Assembly (NCBI RefSeq): GCF_964204645.1
Contig: NC_134030.1
Span: forward strand, 17,117,110-17,181,109
DNA from: Tubulanus polymorphus
Taxonomy: Eukaryota > Nemertea > Palaeonemertea > Tubulaniformes > Tubulanidae
Length of the DNA stretch: 64,000 nt
Direction of reading: 5' to 3'
Below, piece by piece: positions 22,295 to 32,376 of the stretch. The translations under genes were made by a program, and so were the position numbers. Under the pieces are notes generated by a model. It was given only the letters and a program-made list of their open reading frames with translations. It did not search any database and was not told the origin of the DNA. Positions within the stretch are counted from its first letter, which is position 1. Each line of letters opens with the position of its first letter.

Positions 22295-23078
22295 ATGGTA
22301 GAATTAAAAGAATACAGAATATTTGTTGATTCTAGAAAACTTACAAATTATAAATCACATAATTTACTAGTTCAATTAGATAGAGAATTTAAGAATTGTG
22401 TTGATTTAAAATTAGTAAATATAAGTTTATGTAACTCTTTTTATAATGTATCAGATAAAACTGATGAACATAGAAGCTTTTTTATTTTTGATAAAATTAA
22501 ACCTGAATGGATTCAACTTATGCTTACACCAGGATTATATAATTTAGAAAGATTAGCGCTAGAAATTAATAGAAAAGCTCGGTTTAGATTAGGTAGTGAT
22601 TCTAAATTTAATATTGAATTCATAAAAAGTGAGAGCTCTAATAAAATTAAAGTAAAGTTTGATGATGAAAATATTGGTACTCATTTACATTCAAACAAAC
22701 ATGCTTACGTGGTAAAAAATCCTTGCTAAACTGTTAGGAATTCCTCCAGATAAACTTATTGTTGAAAACACACGCGGTATATCAAATTGAATACCTTTTA
22801 CGCATTTTTATATTTATTGCAATTTATTTGATCCTACAAAAACATTTGAAGCAACTAAAGATAAAACTTGCAATTCTAGTATACTAAATATTTTACCATT
22901 AAAAGATGTAAAACAATTTGGAACTCAAATAAATTATAATTTAACAGAATGTGATTTTAAACCTTGCATTCCACATTTCAATAATTTCAAATTGGAAATA
23001 AGAAATCATAATGGTTATTTAATTGATTTATATAACTTTCCTGTGATATATGAATTAGTTATAAGATGTAGAGTGTAA
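22295..23078 (+). pseudogene. Minor capsid (penton-type) protein
   Basis: The N-terminus (residues 5-45) has the arrangement seen in Polinton minor capsid proteins: FVDSRKLTNYKSHN, then a short strand (LLVQLDREF) and VDLKLVNISLCNSFYNV. The C-terminus ends in a beta-rich stretch. Such proteins form the single-jelly-roll pentamers at the capsid vertices. The frame shifts near 22712 and a TGA interrupts at about 22787; both halves otherwise read as one 260-codon gene. It is first in a co-directional gene block running to 33283. Confidence 0.7.
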
Positions 23079-23094
23079 TTTTTTCATTATATAA

Positions 23095-23448
23095 ATGAAT
23101 AAAACTGTTGGACCGAGTATATGTTTTGGGTTTGATTTTAAACGTGAGAAAGAAATGAAATTTAATATTAATGATGTAATTACACAAATCAAAAATATTG
23201 CATTTCCTAATGAAACAACATTTAAGTATGAAAAAACAATAGATAAAGAAACTTTAAATGTAGAAAAGATTACTCATTTAATTAGAGAATCTTTAAGATT
23301 TTATGAATTAGATGAAGATTCTATCATCGATGATATTAAAAAAATAATAATTGAAATATATACAAATGAAACTAGTAATGAAATAAATGTTGAATTAATC
23401 ATAAATAAGTTAACTAAATATTTTGAAGATAGTAATTTTTTTGATTAA
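23095..23448 (+). CDS. Small conserved-looking Polinton protein, unknown
   Basis: 117 residues, open, with a start element (T-tract then ATATAAATG) directly after the minor capsid gene, 16 bp away. It is highly charged, with predicted helices and no membrane segment, zinc site or known motif. The next gene starts 3 bp downstream, with its T-tract inside this gene's last codons. It probably belongs to the virion or assembly set by position only. Confidence 0.65.
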   Translation: MNKTVGPSICFGFDFKREKEMKFNINDVITQIKNIAFPNETTFKYEKTIDKETLNVEKITHLIRESLRFYELDEDSIIDDIKKIIIEIYTNETSNEINVELIINKLTKYFEDSNFFD

Positions 23449-23451
23449 TAA

Positions 23452-23673
23452 ATGAGTGATAATAAGTGGATAATAACTGGATTATATAATGGAGCATTAC
23501 TATCAGTTGGAACTGTTGGTTATTCAATGGTATTAAAAAAAGTATTCAAAATGGGAAGTGTTAATGTTGATAGATTTGATATAAATGATATTTTAAAGTT
23601 AACATTAGCAATTACTTTATCTAATTTAACTATTGATTATTTGGAAAAACAAAAATATATTCCTCCCATATAA
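23452..23673 (+). CDS. Small membrane protein
   Basis: 73 residues. A hydrophobic segment at about residues 7-28 (IITGLYNGALLSVGTVGYSM) and a second at about 46-62 (ILKLTLAITLSNLTIDYL) suggest a two-span membrane protein with a short loop between. Small two-span proteins are regular components of animal Polintons, but their role is unknown. The start follows a seven-T run and AATAAATG. Confidence 0.65.
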   Translation: MSDNKWIITGLYNGALLSVGTVGYSMVLKKVFKMGSVNVDRFDINDILKLTLAITLSNLTIDYLEKQKYIPPI

Positions 23674-23698
23674 ATGCATAATTTTTTTTGTTAAATGA

Positions 23699-24121
23699 AT
23701 GGCTTCTGCAATTATAACTATTATAGGATCGGCAATTGTTAACGCTTTAGCATTTACTGGTGGTGGATATTTATTTAAACATATTGATAAAAATAGTTCA
23801 TTAGGAGAACAAAGAAGACATAACTTAGCATTAGAGAAATACAATAAAGCAGCAGAAGAATATAGAGAAAAGAGGCAAAACTATATGGATTATATTAACA
23901 AAGAATTATATGATCAGAAGATTTCACATAGAGATTTTCAATCAGTTGATGATGCAATGAGTTTATATAACGCAGTAACCAATAAAGAAAAATTACTTCT
24001 ATACAAACCTAAATTATCAGATTATTATACCCCAAGTAAAGAACAACAGAAATATGAAATAATATGGATTTTAGGTGGAACTGTTATTGTTATATTTGTA
24101 GCATATAAATTTACTAATTAG
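23699..24121 (+). CDS. Membrane-anchored Polinton protein
   Basis: 140 residues. N-terminal hydrophobic segment (IITIIGSAIVNALAFTGGGY), a charged helical middle with many Lys, Glu and Tyr (residues 35-100), a YYTPSKEQQK motif near 107-117, then a C-terminal membrane segment (WILGGTVIVIFVAYKF). I recall this layout, with a conserved 'LSD-YYTPS'-type block, as common in Polintons of cnidarians and molluscs, without known function. TAAATG occurs four bases before the chosen ATG, but the frame starts at 23699. Confidence 0.7.
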   Translation: MASAIITIIGSAIVNALAFTGGGYLFKHIDKNSSLGEQRRHNLALEKYNKAAEEYREKRQNYMDYINKELYDQKISHRDFQSVDDAMSLYNAVTNKEKLLLYKPKLSDYYTPSKEQQKYEIIWILGGTVIVIFVAYKFTN

Positions 24122-24141
24122 TAATTTTTTTTTCTAAATAA

Positions 24142-24576
24142 ATGGAAGATAAAGTTGATAGTATTGATATTATTCCTCATGATATAAATAAAACTAAATT
24201 AAAAATATATTTAGAAAAACAAATATTAGAATTTGAAAGTGACTTAAAAGTTAAAAAGAAAAAATATCTAAAAAGTAAAATTATATATTATTTGATTATA
24301 AGTGGTTCGGTTACGATTAGTTCTGTAATAACATTTTTAGCAATATTCAGCCCATTAACACCTTTAGCTATATCAATTGGTGTGTTAGGATTAAGTTCAA
24401 GTGTTTTAACCGGTATAAGTTCAAAATTAAATATAAAAAGTAATAAAGAAAAAATTAAAACTAATATAAAAGAAATTAATAAATTAAAGAATACACTAGA
24501 TTATATAATAAGTTTAAATGGTCATATAACAGTTGAAGAACAAGATAAATTATTAAAAGAATTAATAAATTATTAA
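24142..24576 (+). CDS. Two-span membrane protein with coiled-coil arms
   Basis: 144 residues. Lys/Glu-rich helical arms (residues 15-48 and 96-140) flank a long hydrophobic hairpin (about 52-95, including SGSVTISSVITFLAIFSPL and LAISIGVLGLSSSVLTGISS). The start element is a nine-T run followed by TAAATAAATG. Function unknown; the position among capsid genes suggests a virion or membrane role. Confidence 0.65.
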   Translation: MEDKVDSIDIIPHDINKTKLKIYLEKQILEFESDLKVKKKKYLKSKIIYYLIISGSVTISSVITFLAIFSPLTPLAISIGVLGLSSSVLTGISSKLNIKSNKEKIKTNIKEINKLKNTLDYIISLNGHITVEEQDKLLKELINY

Positions 24577-24592
24577 TTTTTTAATCATATAA

Positions 24593-25981
24593 ATGGTAGA
24601 TAGTTTTCCAAAAGCTTTCCAATATAATAAATCAATTAAATATAATATTCCAGCAATGGATTTTAATAAAGATATTACATATAGAAATGAAGTTTTAGAT
24701 TCATTAACTAATTTAGAAATTTATGTTACTGAAACTTATAATTTTAATGCAAAGATGGAAAATATATTTCATATATATTTAATTAATTTTAAAAAATTGA
24801 AAGATGAAAAACAATGGTTATTAAAATCTAATATGAAGTATTGGCAGAACCAATTAAATTTTGCTGTTTATTGTGCAACAACAGGATGTGGAATTAGTTG
24901 GATTGATCATTTGAATAATTCTAAATATAAATTAATTCAAAGTTTATTTAGATTTCATACATACTTTCAAATCAGAATAATATTAAATGAATTAGAGTGT
25001 GCTTTACCAGGATCTAGGTATTTCAAAGAATAAGATAATAATATTAATTTATCTAAGTTTTATAAGATTTGCAATGAATTTAATATAGATATAAATAATT
25101 CTGATTTTAGAACAAAAATTGGAACAATAAGATCACTTCCTTGCCCTAAAAAGATTGCAGAATATTGTGCACTTCCCATACCATCTAATAGTTTGTATAA
25201 TATCTATAGTCATAAATTAGGTTATGGTAAAATAGAAACTAAGGATTTAGAAACATTAAATTTTAATAAATTACCGACATTTTATGATAATTTAAAACAA
25301 GAAAACAATAATGGTTGGGTTAATTTCATTTTAGAAAATAATGAAGGTTTTACAAAATCAGGTATACAAAGAATAAATCAATCTATTAGAACTTATTTGA
25401 TATGTATTTTAGGTGCGCAAGTTGAAACAAGATCCCCAATAATTGGAAATTTAAATACATCATTTGATACACAGAAACAATTCAAAGTATTATTTGAAGA
25501 TTCCATACATAATGATAAAAATAGATCGATTCCAGAAAACATTGTAAGATATCAAAATTATTTAGATAAATCACATATTAGATTAAATTATTGTATAGGC
25601 CCTAATCTATTAATTATTTCTAATGATTTAGTATTAAAGATGGGAAACATAATTGGTTATAATAATCTAATTAAAACTGCAACAATAAATAATTCATTTG
25701 GATTGAATGATATAAATAAAAAGATTATCACTGCTCCAAAATTAATGGAAGGTGAAAAAATTAAAAAACATATTCAATCAACAGAAACTAAAACTAAGAA
25801 TATTAAATTGGATAATGATTCCAAAATAAAAGATTACAATACTACAGAAAATATTAAAACTGATAATATTCAACATGATATAATTAAAACTGATAATGAC
25901 AATAAATTACATGAAAATACTAAATTAGCTTTAACTTGTATAGGAATTGTAATCGGAGGAATATTATATTTTAAATTTTAA
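24593..25981 (+). pseudogene. Large conserved-looking Polinton protein, unknown
   Basis: About 463 codons with one in-frame TAA at 25031-25033; both halves are in the same frame. The first 330 residues look globular, with aromatic-rich helices and a motif ILGAQVETRSPIIG at about 25410-25450. A Lys/Asn/Asp-rich low-complexity linker follows (25740-25910), then a single C-terminal membrane anchor (LALTCIGIVIGGILYFKF). It resembles an uncharacterised protein regularly found near the capsid genes of animal Polintons. It is not the adenain-type protease: no His/Cys catalytic layout is visible. Confidence 0.6.
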
Positions 25982-25997
25982 TTTTTTTATTATATAA

Positions 25998-27462
25998 ATG
26001 GATGTAGAAGGTGGAGAAGATATTGGAATGGATAATTTTGATGAACCTGGCATAACTGATGAACAACCACCTGATTTTGATGAAACAAGTTTTAATGATG
26101 GTAATGAGCCAGAATATAATAATAATTTGAATATGCCTGATTATATTAAAAATGCTGAATCACAATTAAATCCTGAAAATTTTGGACCCAGATTTAGTAA
26201 AACAAGATTTAGATTATTTAAACAAAATACCTAAATTAGAAGATTTAATTGAAAAATCTAAACTTAACATAAATGATGAAGACGTTGGACTTTTAGCAGA
26301 TCAATTAAAATTTTTAGATAATGGTAAATGTATTTATCGTTTGAAAGGTGATTATTATATTGATATCACTTATAAAAACAATAAAAATAAGATATTATCA
26401 GAATCAACTTTAGAAAAATTAAAACCAGATAGAATTAAAATAATAAGTAATAGTAATGAAATAACTGATGTTACACAAAAAGAAATAGATGATAATATAG
26501 AAGTATTTAAACAAAGAATTAATGAATTATTTGAAATAATCAAAAAGAAATCAGAAACAGAAACAACTTCTGAACGGAATATAACTTCCAAAAATAGTAA
26601 ACTTAAATCAAATAAAGTTCCAATTGAAAAACTTTTACCGAATGGATTAATTGATGCAACAGATCAAGAATTAGAAGATTTAGATATATTTTCTGATAAA
26701 GCAATTAGAGAAATTATTAGTATAAGACTTGCATCTGTTAAAATTGCGTATGATAAAAGTATAAAAGATTTTAAAATTAGAACTTTAGAAAAAGAATTAA
26801 CTGATAAAAATAAAGAAATAGAAAAAATAAAGTCTGATTTAGATCATCAAGTAATTGATGAAATAGAATATAGGCAAAAAGAATTACGTTTAGAAAAAGA
26901 AAAAGATGATTTAGAATATAACATAGAATTACAAAAAGAAGAAATTAAATTATTATTAAAATCATATGATTATAATATTAATAGATTAAAAGATGTTTTT
27001 AAAAGATATCTAATAAAACCAGATTCTAAAATATCATTGAAAGATAGAATAAAATTATTATTTAAGTTTGAAGGAATAACAATTCTTTCAATTCTAACAG
27101 CTGTAACTATGTTATTTACAACATTTGGTTTAGCAATATCAAATTCTTAAAAACCTACTCCTACTCCCAATAAACCAGATAAACCCCCAGGTAATAATTC
27201 TATACAAGATAAAGTTAAAGATGGTTTAAAGAAATTAGCAAAATATTTATGGGAACTATCTAAAAAATCTGCTGCAGCTTTACCAGGAATTATTGCATCA
27301 ATTGTTGGTTTTATATTGAAATCTGCTGGGAATATTCTTAACTTTGCTGCTGAACATATTATTTTATTTTTAATTACAGTTGTAAGTGCTATTATTTTTG
27401 GGTTAGTAAATATGATATCAAAAAGATATCAAGAAAAAAATAATAAAAAAATAAATAATTAA
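25998..27462 (+). pseudogene. Coiled-coil and membrane protein of the Polinton
   Basis: About 488 codons. An acidic N-terminus (GEDIGMDNFDEP) is followed by a long charged region, a coiled coil at 26780-26990 (KELTDKNKEIEKIKSDLDHQ), a membrane segment ending the first ORF (ITILSILTAVTMLFTTFGLA), a Pro-rich linker (KPTPTPNKPDKPPG), and two further hydrophobic helices (LPGIIASIVGFILKSAG, IILFLITVVSAIIFGLVNM). This coil-TM-Pro-TM layout recurs in animal Polintons. Breaks: a frame change near 26185 and TAA at 27148-27150. The function is unknown; a virion membrane or tail-fibre-like role is only a guess. Confidence 0.6.
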
Positions 27463-27842
27463 TTTTTTTGTTTTGTAGCGGAAAATCCCTTGCCGTAGTT
27501 GTTTTTCGGGGTGTTTTCTTCTGCAAAGCTCCTCCGCCGCCCTGCGCGTGGTTGATTTTATAAATTATAGTTTTGTATTTCCGGTGTTGGAAATGGTCGG
27601 TCGGTTTTGGGCGGTAATTAGCGCAACTTTTCTAAATCTCCCCTTTTTGCAATTTTGTCCGATCACTTCCCACACCTTTAAATTATCGTATCGCTTTGAA
27701 ATTTGTACAGAATGTATAAACCTTGGATCAAAATGTTTTCACGTATTTTTCTTATCGTTCCGTCCATTTATAACTTAATTATATTAGGTTTTATATAAAA
27801 ATTACCTCCTCTCGCTCTAATGTCCGCCATTTTGTTGTAATG

Positions 27843-27916
27843 TGACGTCACGTTGCTCGCATTCCTGACGTCATTGTGGCACTCAGCCAATCAGCGCTGA
27901 GTGCAGCGTGACGTCA
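27843..27916 (+). promoter_or_regulatory. Three palindromic CRE sites and a CCAAT box
   Basis: TGACGTCA occurs at 27843-27850, 27866-27873 and 27909-27916, with CCAAT at 27887-27891. Full CREs bind CREB/ATF bZIP factors in animals. Three perfect copies in 74 bp is far above chance. Within the LTR this is the expected place for the enhancer/promoter. Confidence 0.75.
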
Positions 27917-28052
27917 CCTTGCATTTTTTTTGAATTGAGAAAGCGAGTTCGCTCAAATTATCTGAGGTACGTAGTTCAACCCGGCGCCGAGTCCTCTTGG
28001 CGTCGGGTAGGACCCTCGTTACGAAGTCTATTGCTTAATGATCTTGTGCTCT

Positions 28053-28213
28053 GGGTCAACTTGGCGACCTATAATCACTTTGATTCCCTTTTGACTTTAA
28101 TAGATCAACCTGGCGATCTATTAAATCTCGTTTTATATAGGTCAACGTGGCAACCTATATATAAATTCTGAGATGCCGTCAGTTCAACGTTATCGGGGTC
28201 AACTCGGCGACCC
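28053..28213 (+). ncRNA. Series of four covarying RNA hairpins
   Basis: Hairpins at 28053-28070, 28096-28125, 28134-28161 and 28196-28213 share a loop of the form AAC-N-N-GGC (AACTTGGC, AACCTGGC, AACGTGGC, AACTCGGC) closed by different stems: GGTC/GACC, an 11-bp TTTAATAGATC stem, a 9-bp TATATAGGT stem, and GGGTC/GACCC. Stems change on both sides while the loop is kept, the pattern of selected RNA structure. They would lie in the leader (R/U5) of the retroelement transcript. Function unknown. Confidence 0.6.
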
Positions 28214-29089
28214 GGTTCTGTCAATTCTTTTCTTGACACATGATCTTTGAGCTTAATTTATGTATATATCCGTAGACATGATAAGCTCGACCTTTTTAAA
28301 TTCCGGGCAAATGCAATAATTAGATTATTTATTAGATTGTTAAAAATAATGAATCAGAGCAAGTTTTCTACGTTGATTTTTAAAAGTTTATTCTGTTTAA
28401 TTATAGAATATAAAATACATTTCATTTATATGAACGTACGAGTTAAATTTGGAAAATATTATTAATATATATTGAATTTTAAAACTCTCGTTTTCTCTGT
28501 CGCGAGTAGAGGAGGAGGCCTGTGTCCCTTTTATTCCCCTAATTTGTGTGTCACATGAGTCCATAGTAAGCTGGGGCAAGCCAAAGAAGCCGGTTGCGAG
28601 AGCTACGTGCTGGAGGCACTTGGAATGACACTTTACACCAGAGGATACCAGAGGAGAAGTAGGCGCCGGTGCTCGGGTGACCGTGTGATCTCGCGTCTTG
28701 TCAAGGGCCCTGACTTGACTGATCACACGGCGGACACTCGTCCTGACTGGTCTGGTGACCCATTCATCCAGCCATGGGGTTGTGGGGTACGATTCGCACT
28801 CACCTCTGACACTATTTTAGCCCTCGTGGAGCCCCTTTTTCCCTTGAGTCAGCCGCTGTCCATTTATCAACCTTCGGAGGATGACTTTTCCCCTTTGCAG
28901 TCCTACTACCCGGGATTGTTCGACGAAGGCGGACCCTTGTAGCCATGCCCTGACGAAGAAGCCTTGGAACTCGGACACTTTGAGATCGTACCATCCTTTA
29001 TTCCGTAAACGCTACCCTGGCGCCACCTCTCCGTTGAGTCACCCACCTCTCCGAGGGAGGCTCCGGGCGTCGCGGCTACAGTTTAATAA

Positions 29090-30337
29090 ATGAGTGGGAG
29101 TTATATAAGTCCTTCTAAGATTTCTAGAATATCTATTGCTATTAAAGCAGAAAGATCACATCGTATAATTACTCATAACCCTTCAAATATTTATCCCGAT
29201 GAAACTTTATATGTTAGAATTCCTAGATTAACACAAAATACTTTTTATGTTCCAAATAGTATTTATTTATCAGCCGATATAAAAGTAACTGGCCATGATA
29301 ACAATTATGTTGTTGATAATGTTGGAAGATATTTGATTAAAAAATTAACTATAAAGATTGGTCCAGAAACAGTTTTCTCATTAGATGATTATAATTTATC
29401 TATGCATTATAAAGATTTATGGTTAACTAAAGAAAATAGAAATAATATGATATTTCAGGGTATTCAATCGGAAAACCATAATAAATTAAGATCAGGAGCT
29501 AATGACGCAATAGTAACTCGTGCCACAGATAATTTGATAAAAAAGATTTATAGAAGCAAATATGAAATTCCATTAGACTTTGAATTGATAAATAATAATG
29601 CACCTTTATATAAATACGCAATTCAAGAAGATATTATATTTGAGATAACATTTGCTCCTGTAAATGAAATTGTATTATCTAGCGTTGTTGAAGATATGAG
29701 TTATAAATTATCGAATATATGTTTAGAATATGATACAGTAACTGATGAAAATATTGCTAGCACAATTCAAACTCAATACAATCAAGGATTTTCATTATTA
29801 TATGATTATATTGATAAATTTAAAACCGTAACTATTAATGCAAATGATGAAATAATTAATGAGAATATTAACTTCCCAAGAAGATCTATTAAAGGTATAT
29901 TAATATTTTTTACCATTGCAACATATTCTAATGATGCAATAAAGGTAGATAATTATTATAATCCTGAAATAACAAAAGTAGAAATAACTATCGAAGGAAT
30001 AGCAAATAAAATATTTTGCCAAGGAATGAGAATGATAGATCAGTGGCCAGAAATTAGAAAACATTTTATGAATGAAAAAGTAAAATCATTTGAAAATTGT
30101 AATATTAATCAAATTGATTATTATACCGGCAATAAATATGCATTATGGTTAGATTTTAGAACAACAGAGGATAATTCATTACATGGTTCTGGAAAAAAAT
30201 TACAAAACACTAAAGATGGAATACAATTATTCATGGCGAAGAAAAGAGGGGACAAAAATTTCAAAATGCACATTTATATTATATCTGACGCGCAATTAAA
30301 TATTGTAAATTCACAATTAGATAGTATTCAATATTAG
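29090..30337 (+). CDS. Major capsid protein (double jelly-roll type)
   Basis: An open 415-residue ORF. Its pattern, alternating beta-strand and loop segments with a LSNICLEYDTVTDENIA block (about 29711-29760) following a FEITFAPVNEI strand, is that of Polinton/adintovirus hexon-like major capsid proteins; similar NIQLEYE-type blocks are familiar in that family. It would build the icosahedral shell as trimers of double jelly rolls. The neighbouring integrase and ATPase genes support the call. It is intact although polB and integrase are broken. Its original start element is split by the solo LTR; only GTTTAATAAATG remains next to the ATG. Confidence 0.75.
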   Translation: MSGSYISPSKISRISIAIKAERSHRIITHNPSNIYPDETLYVRIPRLTQNTFYVPNSIYLSADIKVTGHDNNYVVDNVGRYLIKKLTIKIGPETVFSLDDYNLSMHYKDLWLTKENRNNMIFQGIQSENHNKLRSGANDAIVTRATDNLIKKIYRSKYEIPLDFELINNNAPLYKYAIQEDIIFEITFAPVNEIVLSSVVEDMSYKLSNICLEYDTVTDENIASTIQTQYNQGFSLLYDYIDKFKTVTINANDEIINENINFPRRSIKGILIFFTIATYSNDAIKVDNYYNPEITKVEITIEGIANKIFCQGMRMIDQWPEIRKHFMNEKVKSFENCNINQIDYYTGNKYALWLDFRTTEDNSLHGSGKKLQNTKDGIQLFMAKKRGDKNFKMHIYIISDAQLNIVNSQLDSIQY

Positions 30338-30367
30338 AAATATAAAGTTAAAATTAAGGATATATAA

Positions 30368-31494
30368 ATGGGTGGTAAAAAAACTCCTAATACTAAAGAA
30401 CAATATTTAAGAAATTTATATTACAACCCTGAGAGTTCAGTTGCTTATTCTTCTACTAAAAATATATGGCGTCAAGTAAAACAAGATAAATTAGATAAGA
30501 TAATCCCACAAAATTTAGTTAAATATAAAGATATAAATGAATTTATGTTAGAATAACCAACATATACAACACATAAAAAAATTGTTAGAAAATATATAAC
30601 TCGTAAAACTATGGTAAGTTATGTAGATCAACAGTGGCAAGGAGATTTAATTGATATGAAAAATTTTAAGAAAGATAATGATGATTATTGGTGGTTATTG
30701 AATATAATTGATATTTTTAGTCGTTATGTATGGAGTTTCCCACTTTATAGAAAAGATGCTGTACAAACATCAAATGTTTTAAGAAAATTTCTTTCGGATG
30801 ATAAACTAAAACCAGAAAAAATACAATTTGATGATGGAAAAGAGTTTGATAATTCACTTGTTCATGAACTCTTAGATAATCATAATATTAAATATTTTTC
30901 AACAAAATCAGATAAAAAAGCAGCAGTTGTTGAACGATTTAATAGAACATTAAGAACAAGAATGTGGAAATATTTTACAGCAAATAATACTTTTAAATGG
31001 ATTGATGTTTTACCAAAATTGATAGAAGGATATAATAATTCTTATCATTCTTCTATGGAATGAAACCTATTGATGCTAGAAAACCTGAAAATGCTGAAAT
31101 TGTTTGGAATAATTTATATGGAGCATTTCTTGTAGATGATTTTGGTGAACCTAAATTTAAAGTTGGTCAAAGTGTTAGAATTTCTAAGTATAAAAAGATA
31201 TTTGATAAAGGATACGATCGAAATTTTACTAGAGAAATATATAAAATAAAAAAAGGAATAACAACAAAACCATATGTCTATAAATTAGAAGATTTAGATG
31301 GTGAAGAAGTTGATGGCTACTTTTATGAAGAAGAATTAAGTTTAACTACTGAAAATCTAGAACAAGAATATAAAATTGAAAAAGTATTAAAAACAAAAAC
31401 TATTAAAAGAAAAAAATATTCTTCAGTAAAATGGGTTGGATGGCCAGATAAATTCAATGAATGGATATTATCAAGTAAAATTAAAAAAATATAA
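30368..31494 (+). pseudogene. int: Retroviral-type integrase with chromodomain
   Basis: Inserts the element and generates the 6-bp duplication. The N-terminal part is short and shows no clear HHCC finger. The rve core carries the three acidic residues: QGDLIDM (30640), FDDGKEFDN (30829-30855) and VVERFNRTLR (30927-30957). An SH3-like segment follows (FKVGQSVRISKYK, 31160), then a C-terminal chromodomain (VKWVGWPDKFNEWILSS, 31428-31480) that may steer insertion to modified histones. Breaks: TAA at 30554-30556 and a frame change near 31060. The ATPase starts directly after its stop. Confidence 0.88.
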
Positions 31495-32103
31495 ATGAAT
31501 AAAGAATTATTTATATTTGAGCCTCATAATATGTTAATATCTGGCGTAACAAATTGTGGAAAAACTTATTTTATATTAAATATATTAGAAACTGTTTATG
31601 AAAACTATTTTGATAATATAGTATTATTTTGCCCAACATATGAATTTAATCAAACTTATGATAGAAATATTACTAGAAATAATAAATTTATTATATTAGA
31701 TCCTAAAACAGTAAAAGAAAATTTAGATAATTGTATTAAAATAGCAATTGATATTTATAAAGGATCAAATAAATTATTCATTATAGATGATTGCGCAAAT
31801 TTACATGATTCAAAAGTTAGAGAAAGTGAGTTATGTTATTTAGCTTTCTCTGGGAGACATTTTGGGATAACAACTTGGGTTTTAAATCAAAAATATAATT
31901 CAATTGTTAAAGACTTTAGAGAAAACATTAGATTTCTAGTTTTATTCTACAATAAAGATAGAAAATCGATGAAAAATGCACTTGAGGAAAATGATATTAT
32001 TCCACATGATTTACATAATGAATATATGGATAAGTTGAAAAATATTAAAAGATCAAAATTATTATTTAGATTACAACACCCATTTAAATATGAATTTATT
32101 TAA
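31495..32103 (+). CDS. FtsK/HerA-type genome-packaging ATPase
   Basis: 202 residues, open. Walker A GVTNCGKTYF at residues 18-27 and Walker B KLFIIDDCAN at about 95-104, with a downstream Arg/Gln-rich sensor region (AFSGRHFGITTWVLNQKY). This is the A32-like family that pumps DNA into capsids of Polintons, poxviruses and relatives. The ORF starts right after the integrase stop within ATATAAATG. It is short but complete for the Polinton form. Confidence 0.85.
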   Translation: MNKELFIFEPHNMLISGVTNCGKTYFILNILETVYENYFDNIVLFCPTYEFNQTYDRNITRNNKFIILDPKTVKENLDNCIKIAIDIYKGSNKLFIIDDCANLHDSKVRESELCYLAFSGRHFGITTWVLNQKYNSIVKDFRENIRFLVLFYNKDRKSMKNALEENDIIPHDLHNEYMDKLKNIKRSKLLFRLQHPFKYEFI

Positions 32104-32376
32104 ATTCAATTAGTTTGTTAATCTAGTTGAATTCTAGTTATTAGTATTTGTAACAAAAATCAAATAGATTTAACAATATTTTAACTAGCTTGTTAATCTA
32201 GTTTAATTCTCATTACATTCTAGTTAAATTCTAGTTGTTAGTAGTTGAAACAAAAATCAACTAGATTTAACTAGAAATAAACAAAAACAACAATATTTCA
32301 ACTAGCTTGTTAATCTAGTTGAATTCTAGTTAAATTCTAGTTGCAACATCACACAATTAATTTTTTTGTTATATAA
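32104..32376. repeat. Intergenic short repeats
   Basis: The motif TTGTTAATCTAGTTGAATTC with surrounding CTAGTT/AACTAG variants occurs about three times, interspersed with the reversed AACTAG form. No ORF. The end carries the T-tract/ATATAAATG element of the next gene. It could be a regulatory spacer or a site of replication slippage. Confidence 0.6.

Larger units (their letters stand above)
27474..29080. mobile_element. Probable solo LTR inserted in the Polinton
   Basis: Starts TGTAGC and ends GCTACA (TG...CA ends with a 6-bp inverted repeat) and is flanked by the 4-bp duplication GTTT (27470-27473, 29081-29084). It is more GC-rich than the Polinton around it. It carries promoter-like elements and no gene. 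Removing it and one GTTT restores the T-tract/AATAAATG start element of the major capsid gene. A complete parent element is not present in the window; its orientation is uncertain but the plus strand is suggested by the CCAAT box. Confidence 0.8.

Noticed and set aside
24593-25981. Adenain-like protease of the Polinton
   Set aside because: No catalytic His...Cys arrangement visible; kept as unknown.
28607-29093. ORFs within the solo LTR (both strands)
   Set aside because: They lie within TG...CA boundaries, overlap on opposite strands and match no family.
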